Source: Tupaia tana (lineage: Eukaryota; Chordata; Mammalia; Scandentia; Tupaiidae). Taken from it: a DNA stretch of 64,000 nucleotides. Position 1 is the stretch's first letter. Every line of letters starts with the position of its first letter. Of this stretch, positions 1-54,055 are shown piece by piece. The stretch spans positions 97,737,501 through 97,801,500 of the forward strand of contig JAKSZU010000007.1 of NCBI GenBank assembly GCA_026018925.1. Reading direction: 5' to 3'. Below the pieces are notes generated by a model. The model ran no database searches and had not been told where the DNA came from. It saw only the letters and a program-made list of their open reading frames with translations. The position numbers and the translations under genes are program-made.

Positions 1-111
1 AGTATATTTTCTATGTTTTTCTAGGCAAAATAGAACAATAAGTCAAGAGTTAAGAACACCTGTATCTTTGGCACATTTTAGCCAGATTAGAAGGTATAAG
101 TTTATATTTTC

Positions 112-370
112 TTTTTTTGGAGAGGTTTTTGCTATAGGGTGCATGTGCTCACCAGAAGGACAGAGAAAGACAGAGAGACAGGAAAGCGAGAAATCACCCT
201 CTGGGGGGATGGCCACACCGCAGTCCCTCACTCCTCCATTCTCCTCTCGGAATCTTGGGCACACATGTACACACACCCAGGGTGAATTTAAGCCACCGGG
301 TCGGGGACTTGAACCGCAGTTGACTTCATGGGAGTCCAGCAACATAGCCATTACACTAACTGCTAGTCCC
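112..370 (-). mobile_element. SINE-L
   Basis: T-run plus ggagaggtttttgctatagg at its left, ctaactgctagtccc head at its right. Flanked by ataagtttatatttt on both sides. See the finding on three target copies. Confidence 0.9.
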
Positions 371-390
371 ATAAGTTTATATTTTTTTCC

Positions 391-651
391 TTTTTTTTGG
401 AGAGATTTTTGCTACAGGGCGCATACACTCGCCAGACAGACAGAGAGAGACATAGAGACAGAAAGCGAGAAATCACCCCCCAGGGGGGATGGTCACACCA
501 CAATCCCTTCTCCTCCACTCTCCTCTCGGGATCTTGGGCACGCACGCACATGCGCCCGGCGTGAGTTTTAAGCCACCGGATCCGGGACGCAAACCGTGGT
601 CGACTACGTGGGAGTCCAGCGACATAGCCATTACACTAACTGCTGGTTCCC
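391..651 (-). mobile_element. SINE-L
   Basis: Second copy in the same orientation, adjoining the first. Head ends ctaactgctggttccc, and the same flank ataagtttatatttt follows. CpG-rich, hence younger. Confidence 0.9.
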
Positions 652-877
652 CATAAGTTTATATTTTCAACTAGCATTTCACTTTTAGCAACACTAGATA
701 CATAATTATTTCTCTAAGAATGTGGTGTTTCACTATTTCTTATTGGCATTTCCATGAATATTGGTGAGGTTTAATATTCTTTGATATGTTTATTATCCAT
801 ATTCTGTTATAAATCATCCACTCATGTTCCTTGCCAACTTTTCTATTGTCATGTTAATGTCTTTTATAAAAGATATT

Positions 878-1140
878 GGGACCAGCAGTTAGTGTAATGA
901 CTATGTCACTGGACTCCCATGTGGTCAACCATGGTTCGAGTCCCAGACCCAGTGGCTTAAACTCATGCCGGGTGCATGTGCATGTGTTCTCAAGATCCCA
1001 AGAGGAGAATGGAGGAGAAGGGATTATAGCATGCCCATCCCCCCTTGGGGGTTATTTCTCACTTTCTGAATCTCTGTCTCTCTGTCTTTCTGGCAAGTGC
1101 ACACACCCTATAGCAAAAACCTCTCCAAAAAAAAAAGAAA
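878..1140 (+). mobile_element. SINE-L
   Basis: gggaccagcagttagtgtaa head, B box ggttcgagtcc, body, cctatagcaaaaacctctcc, A-tail. Confidence 0.9.
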
Positions 1141-1198
1141 TTACCATTATTATTATTGATAAATAAGATTTATGTCTATATTAACTATTTTAACTCTC

Positions 1199-1236
1199 TT
1201 TTACATTTTATTTATTCGTTCATTTTATTTTAATTT

Positions 1237-1275
<39 letters not shown>

Positions 1276-1359
1276 AAGCCACCAGGCCCAAAACTTGAAC
1301 CATGATCAGCCATGTGGGAGTGTCCAGCACCTTAGCCACCACACTACCTGCTGGTCCCC
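1199..1359 (-). mobile_element. SINE-S with (GA)n
   Basis: ttttaatttgaccagagag, a (GA)n run at 1242-1271, and head cacactacctgctggtcccc. Target duplication aactattttaactct. Confidence 0.9.
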
Positions 1360-1865
1360 AACTATTTTAACTCTTTGTCTTATTGCAAATATTTCTCAAG
1401 TTTGGTACTTGCCTGTTAATTCTGTTTATGGTTAATATTTTAAATGCTTTGCATTATTTGATGGGAAAATGCTTTATTAAAATTCTTTTGATTTTTATAG
1501 CACTGTTCTCAAGAAAGATTTTTGCTATGACTGTTACTTGATATATTTCATGTGTTACATCTATTTGTCTTGAAGGAGCTTACTAATTTTTTTTAACATG
1601 GACTTTGTAAGAGGGTAAAGAGTCTATACATACATGATTTTACTTTTAAGGAATTTACATTCATAGAGTCACTCTTGAGCCATTAATCTTCATTAATCTC
1701 CACAATTTGAACATCTGATGATAGAAATGGAGTAGACTAATTTTTTAATGTTGCATTACTGTTTACATAATACTGAAGTGGAAAAGGCAAAATTGTAGGG
1801 TGCAAAATATACAGTAAAAAAAAAAAAACCACACTTTTAAAATCTCTTTTGAAAAGTACAACTAA

Positions 1866-2125
1866 GGAACCAGCAGTTGGTGTAATGGCTGTGTCACTGG
1901 ACTCCCATGTAGGAGACCACAGTTTGATTCCCGGACCCGGTGGCTTTAACTCATGCCATGCATTTGTGCATGCCTGCCCAAGATCCTGAGAGGAGAATAG
2001 AGGAGAAGGGATTGCAGTGTGGCCATCTCTCCTGGGGAGTGATTTCTCACTTTCTGTCTCTCTGTCTCTTGGCGAGTGCACGTGCCCTATAGCAAAAAAC
2101 TCTCCAAAAAAAAAAAAAAAAAAAA
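1866..2125 (+). mobile_element. SINE-L
   Basis: ggaaccagcagttggtgtaa to a 20-base A-tail. Target duplication aaaagtacaa(c/a)taag. Confidence 0.9.
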
Positions 2126-2236
2126 GTTAAAAAAAATAAAAGTACAAATAAGTTATATTTATTAAATTCCTCCTAAGACTTATACTAGACAATTTCTTGT
2201 TAGCCTAATATAAGTTATTAAGTGTTTATTACTTGA

Positions 2237-2483
2237 GGGCCAACTTGGCGTGGTTCACCAGCTAAAACAACTTTATCCCACGTTGGCTGACTCCATGATT
2301 TGAGTCTTGGACCTGACAGCATGAAAAACCCATTGGGTGCGTGTGCATGCATGCCCAAGATCTGAAAAGGAAAATGGGGGAAAAGGGATTGTGGTTTGGC
2401 TATTTCCCTTAGTGGTTGTTTTCTCACTCCTCCCACTCCCCAGTGCTCTCTCCAGTGAGCACATATGCTATATAGGGAATTTT
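2237..2483 (+). mobile_element. SINE-P, diverged
   Basis: gggccaacttggcgtggttc head, body with gcccaagatctgaaaagg, and end agtgagcacatatgctata. Confidence 0.7.
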
Positions 2484-2659
2484 TAAATATATATATATAT
2501 TTCCTTGAAAAATAATTGATATACAGTAAAAATAGTCCATAATTTCTCTTTTTATTAATTCTAATCTAATATTTTTCTATTTATTCCAAATTAGTGGGCC
2601 AGTATAAAATTGCATTTTTTAAAAAAATGCAACTCTTAAATATTCTTTTTCCCTTTATT

Positions 2660-3140
2660 CATGATAGAACATGTGTATACACATGTATCAGAGAGATAAG
2701 AGGGTGAAAGCATTCCCCAACAGGGCCTGGTCTCCTTCAATTCTTCTTTTTTTTGGAGAGGTTTTTGTTAGAGGGCGCGTGCGCTTGCCAGAAAGAGAGA
2801 GAGACAGAGAAACAGAAATCGAGAAATCACCCCCCGGGGGAGATGGCCACACCGCAATCCCCTCTCCTCCATTCTCTTGGGATCTTGAGCATGCATGCAC
2901 ATGCGCCCGGCGTGAGTTTAAGCCACCGGTTCCGGGACTCGAACCACAGTTGACTACATGGGGGTCCAGCAACATAGCCATTATACCAACTGCTGGTCCC
3001 TTCAATTCTTCTTCCTCTAATTCTTCATCCCATCAGGATCCTGGAGACATGCGTACACACCCTGCATATTGTTGCTGGGGCCAGTTTTTGAACCCTTGGC
3101 CTTATGGGTTCCAGCTTCCTTTGCGCAATGCTCAACCTCT
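2660..3140 (-). mobile_element. SINE-O, interrupted
   Basis: An older element in two parts (2660-2742 and 3014-3140): ttattcatgatagaacatgt, cattccccaacaggg, catcaggatcctggagac and ggccagtttttgaaccctt. It is split by the SINE-L at 2743. Confidence 0.5.
2743..3000 (-). mobile_element. SINE-L inside SINE-O
   Basis: ttttggagaggtttttgtta to ccaactgctggtccc. Target duplication ttcaattcttctt on both sides. Confidence 0.9.
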
Positions 3141-3174
3141 ATGCCATAGCTGTGATCATAAAATTGAATTTCAT

Positions 3175-3425
3175 GGGACCAGTAGATGGCAAAATGGTTA
3201 CATTGCTGGACTCCCACATATTCTATTGTGGTTCAAGTCCCAGACTCGGCAGCTTAAAATTCATGCCAGGCGTGTGTGCGTATATGCCCAAAATCCTGAG
3301 AGCAGACTGGAGGAGAACTGATTGCAGCATGGCCATCCCCCTGGGAGGTGATTTCTCGCTTTCTCTCTCTCTGTCTCTCCAGCAAGCGCACACACCCTAT
3401 AGCAAAAATCTCTATATATAAAAAA
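3175..3425 (+). mobile_element. SINE-L
   Basis: gggaccagtagatggcaaaa head, tail agcaaaaatctctatata. Target duplication aaattgaatttcat. Confidence 0.9.
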
Positions 3426-3624
3426 ATTGAATTTCATTAGAACAGAATTTTAGTCTATTCTGGAATTTTAACACTTTGTCTACATTCAAGTAAAAATATA
3501 AGCTCTCAAGAATTATTTCCTAATCTTTTATATTATGGGATAAACTAATTATACTTACCTATAGAAAATAGATACTCCTCTAAGACTATACAGCACATCT
3601 TCTCTATTAAGACAGGGCTTCTTT

Positions 3625-3796
3625 TTTAAAAAAATATTGATTTAATTTTATGTATTATTATTATTTTTTAATTTGACCAGAGAGAGAAAGAGAGAGAGAG
3701 AGAAAGTGAGAAGGGAAGCCTCCTGGTCTAGGACTCAAACCGAGGCTGGCCGTATGGGAGTTCAACGCTTTAACCACCAAGCAATCTGCCAGCCCT
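3625..3796 (-). mobile_element. SINE-S
   Basis: aatttgaccagagagagaaa to ctgccagccct. Target duplication aagacagg(g/a)cttctt. Confidence 0.9.
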
Positions 3797-4127
3797 AAGA
3801 CAGGACTTCTTATAGAGTTACAAATGTTAGGCTGTGGCCAATGTGGAACATAGTCACACTCTTTGTCAAACAAGTTTTCAATAAAAGAGTAGCTATGTCA
3901 AAGGGAGATTACAGGTGATTTACTACAGTTTCTCTCCACATGTTCTAAAGTTTTTTGCTTTATAGTTTCAAAGGGTGTTCTTTCTCCAATCCCATTTAGT
4001 GTCAGAACTTCATTGACTACAGGATATGAATTGGAAAACAGCCAAAAGGGATAATATTCTCACTGAGATTGGTTTTATCCAGATTTAGATCTTAAAGAGG
4101 ATCACATTAAATAAAAGAAGTATAAGA

Positions 4128-4254
4128 TGGTCTTCAAAAAGTTCATGGAAAATATGTATTATGAAAAAATTATGTATATATTTCAATTTTTTTTGCACCG
4201 AAATCAGCTCATACTTTAATTCCATTTTTCTACAGACTTTTTTTGAAGTGCCCT
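4128..4254. mobile_element. Palindromic MITE (127 bp)
   Basis: Inverted ends: tcttcaaaaagttcatggaa against a right end finishing gactttttttgaagtgcc. The middle has gcaccgaaatcagctcatac. A half copy (cttcaaaaggttcatggaaa) is at 15676. It is non-coding and of the small Tc1/mariner or hAT MITE type; I cannot name the family. Confidence 0.7.
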
Positions 4255-4878
4255 AAATGCAAATCAAGAAGGGGCAGAAAATTCAACTTGTGTTGAATTT
4301 TGAATTTGGAGTCACCCTATTCCTTTAGAATGTATACTTTCAACATAAAATGTCATTTTAAATGAAGGACTCAGAAGTAAGCCTGCTACTTTTGAGACAT
4401 TGTTATTATTGTAGTTTAAAACTTTGTAGAAAGCTCTCTCATACCTTGTCAAGAACAATATTCATGTATACTTTCTTGCCAGTTTTCTAACATCAAAAAT
4501 GTCTGCAATGGAGTTTCAGAACATTTATGATCACTATATTGTGAACAGAATTTTCCAGAACTCATTCAGTGGTCAAGGTTTTGGGGTTTTTTTCCTCCTT
4601 CTTTTTGAAATGTTAACTCCTATGGAAATAGAGAGGTTATGTTACAAATTATATTGTAAATACACTGAAATGTTTGATATGTGGCTGTATTTTGAGAAAG
4701 CCAAATGATAATCTAGAATAATTTTGTCCCTAAAGTGCCATCTAGCCTAAAACTTGTACTTCACAGTGCCTAATTTTGATATATTTAGAAAAATAGTTGA
4801 CATGGTTTTATTATTGCCACCCAGTGCCAGCTTCACTGTAACACAAAGAATCATGGAAAGAAAATAAAAAATTACATG

Positions 4879-5100
4879 AGGACCAGCTCAGTGGCACAGT
4901 GGAAGCCCATTGCTAGATGATGCTGGCCCATATGGAGGATTGTGGCCTTGGTTTCCTGTACGTGGGCCGGTCCATGCCAGGCATGTGTAATAATTCTGGC
5001 TGGGAATGCTAGGAAGGCTGGGTGGGGTGGGGAGTGGGATAGAGCATGAGACCCTGTGGCAGTATCTCTCTTTTTTTCATGAAATAAGTTTTAAAGAAAA
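4879..5100 (+). mobile_element. SINE-O (different head type)
   Basis: ggaccagctcagtggcacag head, gtgggccggtccatgcc, and ending ctctttttttcatgaaataa. tRNA-like but distinct from L, S and P; relatives at 45761 and 49962. Confidence 0.5.
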
Positions 5101-7145
5101 ATATCAAATGAAGCTTCTAAGTTTCCTTCAGGAATTAAAAAGATGCTCTATTTAGAGCTATTGGCTACTCAAAATATAGTCTTTCTATAATGCCAGGAAG
5201 GCTTCAAACTCATTTGTAATGGCAACTGATTAACCTGCTTAGTCAAGAAAGCTTATGTAGAAAGTTGGATGTTTCAAAGTGAATGTATTTTGTTCTCTTG
5301 GAAACTATTCACAGTAATTTGTGTCTAGTAAAGACATTCCAAGTATTGCACATGAATTTGTCAAAGAGAAGCTTATAATGACTTTAAAGGTAGGAAAACA
5401 ATTGCTTAGTAGCAATTCATATTTGTTTCAATGATCAAAAAGAATGTAGAATATAGTTATATTTTTCATTATATTAGGTAATATTTTTATAAACTTGAAA
5501 TCACTGTACAAAGAAAGGTATTCTTAGTAAAATAGCCAGTCCTTCTCATCACACTGATCCATTCAGTCTAGTTAAACTTCTGCCTTTCTTCTGTGTATTT
5601 TATATGATAAACCTATGGGTACATTAGAGTTCACTTTTAGAAAATATTTAACTTTCAGAGTAGGTGATTATATGTACAACTTGCCTCATAATCTCTCCCG
5701 ACACTATATTGCTTCGCTTCCTTTGTACTTTATTGTCTAAAATTATCCAGCACATTCTAATTTTCTTCCCCTGTTATGACACTGTTTTGCAACATTTTGG
5801 GGCCAGGTCAAGTCTTTATTCATGATCTTAATGGTCTCAGTGGGTGAATTGTTCCAAGTAAGCATACTTGGGGATAACCAGGAGTTAATGGTTGTATTCT
5901 AATAATAGTTAAAAGTACACATTAACAGTTCATTGTTATTTAGACCTCTGAGATGTATGTTTTGTTTAAATAGGTGCAAATGCCATCCAGATGGTTATAA
6001 AAGTATTTATTGTTAATAGAATGGCCAATCAAAGTACATGGTTAGGTAGTGATGTCATGGCGTTATTTAATATTTTACCCTAGAACAGTGCTCAAGAATC
6101 TTCATAGTGATCCACATGTTTTCTGCCACAGTTGTCTTATATGGCCTTTCTTTGATCTGCATGCTTCTTTTTAGCTGAATGCTGGTAAACGTCCTTTCTG
6201 ACAGCCCCCTTTGCTCTTGCCTGCCATTATCTGCTGAAGTTCAGAAACCAGAGCATCACTTCAAACGGGAGAGTTAGGGAGTAGCCAGTCAGAAGAGATT
6301 CCTGAGGCATACAAAGTTCTGGCATAATCATTCAAAGATGTTTGGGTAGGGGGGTGGGGTGGTAGAGGTATATGTGAATACAGAGAGCTGTGGGGGTTGG
6401 CCTCTGGTCACTGGTAAATAAGTGAAGTCAGGTGCCAGAGAGTCTAGACACACTGATTCCAGTCATGGGTCTTTGGTATCTGATACTCGGTATGGGACTT
6501 GTCTGATTGAACACTGTTGCCTCTTCATTGCACCAACTGAAGCCCTTTTAGGGCTTTCCTGGTAAATTAGGAAAAGATGACAACGAACATAGTTAAAACA
6601 GAACAAATCTAGTTTTAATATTTCCTAAGTGTCAGCAATTACACCTACTTTTGAAGTGCCATGGGTAGCAATCAAATTAAAAATGTAATGTTGTACAGAG
6701 ATTGAACTAAACTCTTTTTTAATTTGAATAACTTGAGATGTTTCTCTTTCATATTATGAAAAACTAATTCTATATCACAATACATTCCATTCATATTTAG
6801 TCCTAATTTCTCTTGATTTGGAGGTAGCAGTTGTATAGATTTTCAAACCATGCATTATTGTTTAAAAACCTGGCTCCCAATTACTTATTTCTAAACAGGA
6901 TTTAACATGGGGGTTATTTTTTTTTAAATCCTCACCTCTAAACAAATCATCTAAACCTAATTTTTAAGTTCACTTTTTATACTACAAAATTTAATTTTTG
7001 TTAGCAATAAATATTTTGCTTTCTTAAAGCATTACTTCAGTGTAACAGATCTTCATTATTATAAAAAAAGTTTTTAATATCAGTAAAAGTTTGTGTGCCA
7101 ACTATCATGGATTTTGTATTACAGTATGGAAAATGTACCACTGAG

Positions 7146-7221
7146 CCATCAGAAAAGTCATGACACGTTTTTGCATAGAACAACTTAGAAAAAAATGTCT
7201 TGACTTTTCCACGACCTATTA
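7146..7221. mobile_element. Small mariner-like MITE
   Basis: Arms cagaaaagtcatgaca and tgtcttgacttttccacg are inverted copies around gtttttgcatag. A mariner-type end sequence is likely. A similar half end (ggtcatcgggaaagtcacga) occurs at 29220. Confidence 0.55.
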
Positions 7222-7348
7222 ATTTCATTAGAGGATTGCTACTACATTTTTAGTAATTTGTAATTTAATTTTTATTGGCAGATAACAGGTGAAATCTAGT
7301 AAATATGTGTCCAGTAAACTAAATATATATATAATTAAACCATATGCG

Positions 7349-7365
7349 CGCACACACACACACAC

Positions 7366-7407
<42 letters not shown>
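7349..7407. repeat. (CA)n(TA)n(TG)n microsatellite palindrome
   Basis: A CA run, a TATATATATATA centre and a TG run form an almost perfect inverted repeat. Confidence 0.9.
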
Positions 7408-7410
<3 letters not shown>

Positions 7411-8299
7411 CTTATTTTGGCTATAGAATGTATTCTGTATGTTATTAAGTGTCAATGATTCTTTACCCAGAGATTCGAGTGGTGGCAGCATTTGTGGTTA
7501 ACAGACAGCCTGATGGAAAACAACATGAGGCGTGCTAGCCATGTGCTTGCATGTGTTTTGCAGTTTATCAGTCCATTTGTGAGAATTATAATTCTAACAA
7601 CTAGAGTGGTATTATGTTTTTAATTTGGGCTTCCAGTTGTTCATTGCTACCATATAGAAATTTGATTGATTTCTGCATGTTGACCGTGTATTGTTTTTGA
7701 ACTCAGACATCATCTGGAAGTAACAGAGAGTAATCAAAACAAGATTTAACCAGAAGGGGTCAAAAACAAATAAATATTTATTATTCACTTACTATTTATA
7801 AGGTACTATACTGAGTTCATGAAAGCACGTTGTTCTAGGAAGATATTGCCTTGAGATCAAACATAGAAAATTTTTAGATTATAAATTTTAGGAGTAACTT
7901 CCATATATTGTTAGCAATTTGGACTGAAAAATATCTATAATATGCACTAAGTTAATTTACCTATTAATAATAGAAGACTAGCTTCTCCAAATTATCATAA
8001 AGTTTGTTCATTTCTCCTTTATTATAGCAGTTGCCTCTCAGGATGACGAATAGACTACAGCTAAATGGCATAGATAGCCCACCTTTTCCTTCTTACCTTT
8101 TTGTCTGCAGGTTTTCAGACCTTACTTCCCTTTCTCTGATCCTTAGAGTTCTTTTCTTTTTTTTATGATGATGCCAAGTAATTGGATCTAGCCTGCAGCT
8201 TCAGTTGTCAGTCATATGTGACCTGGATTTGGACATTTCTTCTAAACTCAGATTTGTATTTATAAATTCTAAATGATTATGTGCACTACTCTTGTCACA

Positions 8300-9175
8300 T
8301 AGGCAGCTTAAACTCAACGTTTCTCTAAAACCAGAATCACTATCTTCCCTTTAAAGTTTCGCCTACTCCACCTCTCCTTTGTGGTTAGATGTTAGCACTA
8401 CCGTCCACACCATTGCTCAATGCAGAAACCTGGGAGTCATCTTTGACCCCTCCTTTCCCTAGTCTTAACAGTTAGTCAGTTAAATTCCATTTGAGGATTG
8501 GCCCCATGGTCCAGTGGTTAAGGGAGTCAGATCCCATATGGCTGACTAGGGATAGTCCTGTTCCCTGTAGCTTAAAAAACATGTCAGGTATATGCACATG
8601 CATTCCCAAAATCCCAACCAGAGGGAGAAATGGAGGAAAAGGGATTCCAGTGTGACCATACCCCATAGGGAGGTGCTTTCACCCTCACTCTCTCTTTTGC
8701 TGTCTGTCTCAAGCATATGTGCCTTCTAGCATGAAAAGAAATCCCATTTGGGTTCTGTTTACTAAATATTATTTAATGAAGTCTTTTGTCTCTAGGAAGA
8801 CTCTTTTATCTCTGCTAGGATCCTGCCTAGTCCTGGAGCCATCCTCTCACCTGGACTTTTCCTGTAGCCTTCTACTAATAAATAGTTTTTCATATCTTGT
8901 TGCTCTGTTTCATCGGTTTTCCACACTGGCCAGATCTTTTTGAGACATGAATCTTATCCTGACACTTTCCAATTTAGAAGTCTTTAGTGGCAACCTGTTG
9001 TCCTTAAGATGAAGCCCAAATTCCTTAACATGTACTTCAGGGCCTGGCTGACCTGGCCTTTACCTTTCCATCTCTCAACACTGCTTTCCTTATTCCAGCC
9101 ACACTCTTCCTTTTACTTCTTTAGAGGAGTCCTGTCTGCATTGTGACCTTTGCACAAGCTATTTTTTTTTTTTTT
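8300..9175 (+). mobile_element. L2 LINE fossil (3' half)
   Basis: gcagaaacctgggagtcatc, ctttgacccctcctttccc, aagcccaaattccttaacatg and gacctttgcacaagct follow L2 consensus order. A SINE-P copy splits it at 8496-8740. The bases after 9175 are AT-rich. Confidence 0.75.
8496..8740 (+). mobile_element. SINE-P in the L2
   Basis: ggccccatggtccagtggtt head, body, end tgccttctagcatgaaaaga. Target duplication aa(t)tccatttg, imperfect. Confidence 0.8.
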
Positions 9176-9366
9176 GCTTGAAATACTTTGGTTTTAAACA
9201 ATATTTTTAATTCCGTAAGTGCACAGGTTTTGTCTAAGTTTCCCATATATTCTCCACTAGGAAATTTACATTTAATGCTCAACATATAGTAATTCATTAA
9301 CTACTTTTACATTCAGTTATTGAACAGTAAAAGTGTGCCAGTTTTATGTGTTAAAATGTAAATCGT

Positions 9367-9608
9367 CGGTCAGCTGGTGGTATGGTGGTTAAAGTGGGTG
9401 GATTCCACATGGCTGGCTGAATGGTCAAGTCCTGAAACACTGCTTGGAAAACTCACTGGGTGTGTAGTGTGTGTGCATCCCAAAAATCCTAAAAGGAGAG
9501 AGAAATAGAGGAGAAAAGATTGTAACATGACCACTTTCCATGGAGGTGCTGTCTCACTTTTCCTCTCTCTACCTCTTTCTCCAGTGAGCACGTGCCACCC
9601 TCTTATAA
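9367..9608 (+). mobile_element. SINE-P
   Basis: ggtcagctggtggtatggtg head, tccagtgagcacgtgccacc end. It lies 88 nt before the first exon seen. Confidence 0.75.
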
Positions 9609-9696
9609 AGTCTGAGATAATACATTATGATAAAATATTAATATTGTTCCTGGATTTTTGTTTTTGAGTAAAATATGCCCTGTGTTTTTTTGCTAG

Positions 9697-51578
<41,882 letters not shown>

Positions 51579-51825
51579 TAAACGGTTTTCCAAGAAAAGA
51601 ATGATGTATGGTATTTCTGTTGTTTTTGAAAAGCTAGAATTCTCTTCGCTCTCCATTTCTTTATCTTTCATTTAGAGGAGGAAAAAATTCAGTCTCTTAA
51701 AGAATATGTTTGTTTGATTTTAAATTATGAAGTCACATTTTTATGGACAAAAATGGAGATTTCAGAACTGAAAAAAAAAAAAAAACATATGCTTCATCAC
51801 TTTAGAAAATAACATAAGCTGTCAG

Positions 51826-52060
51826 ATCAGCTAGTGCCATTGTGGTGAAGGTGGCCAACCGCAAGGTTCAAGTCCCAGACCCAACTGATTCAAATGCTGG
51901 TTTGCGCGTGCATGCCCGCAGTCCTGACAAGGAGGAGGAGTGGAGGGTTGCAGCCTGGCCATGCCCCACGAGGGGTGTCTTCTCACTCTCCCTGTCTTTC
52001 TCTCTCTGTCTCTCTCCAGCAAGTGCACACATGCTCTGGCAAAATTCTTTTTTTAAAGGG
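51826..52060 (+). mobile_element. SINE-P
   Basis: cagctagtgccattgtggtg head, ctctccagcaagtgcacaca end, ggcaaaattctttttttaaa. Confidence 0.75.
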
Positions 52061-52426
52061 AAAATGTAGACTGTATTGAAACAGACAATACTTTTGCACA
52101 ATTAATGGATATAGATTGTTTCCTGGATGTATTCCAAAGCCAGTAAAATGTAAAATGAGAACACAAGACATCTACTTTAAGTTATTCAGGCATCGCTGTT
52201 TTAGAAAGTCAATGCTTTGATAATGAATTGAAGATTTTTCTTCTCTAGATGGTATTTAAAGAAATATTTATGGGAAAAAATGTGATGGGCCAGCATTGTT
52301 CCACAATTATAATAACCTTCCCACAGCAGATATCCAGCATCATTACTAAAGGTGTCATAGTGTAAACAATGTTTTCCTCTCTTGATCATTCCTGGAGGTG
52401 TGGTATTTTAATATTTTAGGCTGACT

Positions 52427-52691
52427 GGGACCAGCAGTTAGCGTAATGGCTATGTCACTGGACTCCCACGTAGTCGACCACGGTTCGAGTCCTGGACTCG
52501 GTGGCTTAAACTCACACTGGGCGTGTGTGCATGCGTGCCTAAGATCCTGAGAGGAGAATGGAGGAGAAGGGATTGTGGCGTGGCCATCCCCCCTGGGGGG
52601 TGATTTCTCGCTTTCTGTCTTTCTGTCTCTCTCTCTGTCTGTCTGAAGAGCGCACACACCCTATAGCAAAAACCTCTGCAAAAGAAAAAAA
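52427..52691 (+). mobile_element. SINE-L
   Basis: gggaccagcagttagcgtaa to ctctgcaaaagaaaaaaaa. Perfect 17-bp target duplication atattttaggctgactg. Confidence 0.94.
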
Positions 52692-52835
52692 AATATTTTA
52701 GGCTGACTGTTGAAAATTCACATTAACCTAGACTCTACCCTTTCACTAATCCAGTGAAAAGGTAGAGTCTTGTTTTCCCTTAAGTGTGTTTTACTTTCTT
52801 TATTTGTTTAAAACCTGTTCTAAAATCCTACCTTT

Positions 52836-53132
52836 GGGGCCAGCTGGTGGCGTGGTGGTGAAGGTGGCTGGATTCCACATGGCCGACTGCGTGTTTAGAG
52901 TCTTGGAACCATTGGCTTAAAAAACATGCCAGCACATGTGGGTGCATACGCCAAATCCTGAGGGGATGGAGGCGTAGGGATTGCAGCTTGGTCATCTCCT
53001 CTAGGAGCAGGGGGCCAGGGGGATTTCTCTTTCTCTCTCTCCTTTCTTTGTCTCTCCTTCCCTCCCTCTGTGGTGAGTGCAGTCACCCTATAGCAATAAA
53101 ATAAAAGAAACAGAAAGAAGAAAAATAAAACT
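52836..53132 (+). mobile_element. SINE-P
   Basis: ggggccagctggtggcgtgg head, ccctatagcaataaaataaa end. Target duplication taaaat(c/t)ctaccttt. Confidence 0.88.
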
Positions 53133-53299
53133 AAAATTCTACCTTTGATTAGCATGAGCTGTTTTCTGTTTGGGAGATGTGTTCAGATGTTTTTAAAATA
53201 AATGTAATTGTGACCCGATATGTTATATTTAACTCATAGTGCTCACTAGCAATAAGCTATTTTAATCCAATAATAATAATAATAATTGCAACCATTATT

Positions 53300-53510
53300 G
53301 ATCATCTATTATCTATAAACTATTTTCTAAGTATTAATCTTATTTTAACCTGCAACATTTTAAAGAATGTATTATTATATTCATTTTATATCCCTGATAA
53401 AGAGATCAAGGCTCTAAAAAATGTAAGTAACCAATTCACACAGGTAGGATAATAAAGTGAGAATTTGAATGTCACCAAAACCTACGTCTTTTTCCAGTAA
53501 AACATGCCAC
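53300..53510 (-). mobile_element. MIR SINE
   Basis: ttcattttatatccctgata followed by aagagatcaaggctc, caattcacacaggtaggat and gagaatttgaatgtc match the MIR complement. Confidence 0.65.
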
Positions 53511-53619
53511 CTAATTTGGAGGGAATAAGACATACTATTTGATTTGTTAGCTTTTTTGACCACAGTCCACATTAAAATAAATACCTTTCATATTGCAAAC
53601 TAGTGAACACATACATATA

Positions 53620-53881
53620 TTTTTTTTTTGAGAGAGGCTTTTGCTATAGGGCGCGTGCACTCAACAGACAGACAGAGAGAGACATAGAGACAGAAAGCGA
53701 GAAATCACCCCCAGAGGGGATGGTCACGCCGCAATCCCTTCTCCTCCATTCTCCTCTCGGGATCTTGGGTACGCACGCACACGCGCCCGGCGTGAGTTTT
53801 AAGCCACCGGGTCCAGGACGCAAACCGCGGTCGACTACGTGGGAGTCCAGCGACATAGTCATTACGCTAACTGCTGGTTCC
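53620..53881 (-). mobile_element. SINE-L, young
   Basis: ttttttttttgagagaggct to ctaactgctggttccc, CpG-rich. Target duplication aacacatacatat. Confidence 0.94.
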
Positions 53882-54005
53882 CAACACATACATATTTGTT
53901 TTCATACTTGTATCTACTTCCATACACATATATAAAACAAAACCTTCTTAAATTGATACTTATTCCTACTACCTGTAATGCTCAATGATATATTCTGTTA
54001 TAGTA

Positions 54006-54019
<14 letters not shown>

Positions 54020-54055
<36 letters not shown>

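Larger units (their letters stand above)
1..9696 (+). other. KIFAP3: KIFAP3 intron, 3' part (upstream of first exon seen)
   Basis: No coding exon is visible. SINEs lie at 112-3796, an older element at 4879-5100, a MITE at 4128-4254, a mini-MITE at 7146-7221 and an L2 fossil at 8300-9175. The blocks 5101-7020 and 7500-8300 are AT-rich and show neither genes nor recognisable repeats. Confidence 0.85.

Noticed and set aside
112-551. Overlapping 62-167-codon ORFs on both strands, with similar ones at about 40 other sites
   Set aside because: They are chance readings of SINE-L/P bodies; the same peptide words (such as DSHVVD, HPPGEMATPQS, SPPRGDGH) recur at every copy, and none has a gene-like context.
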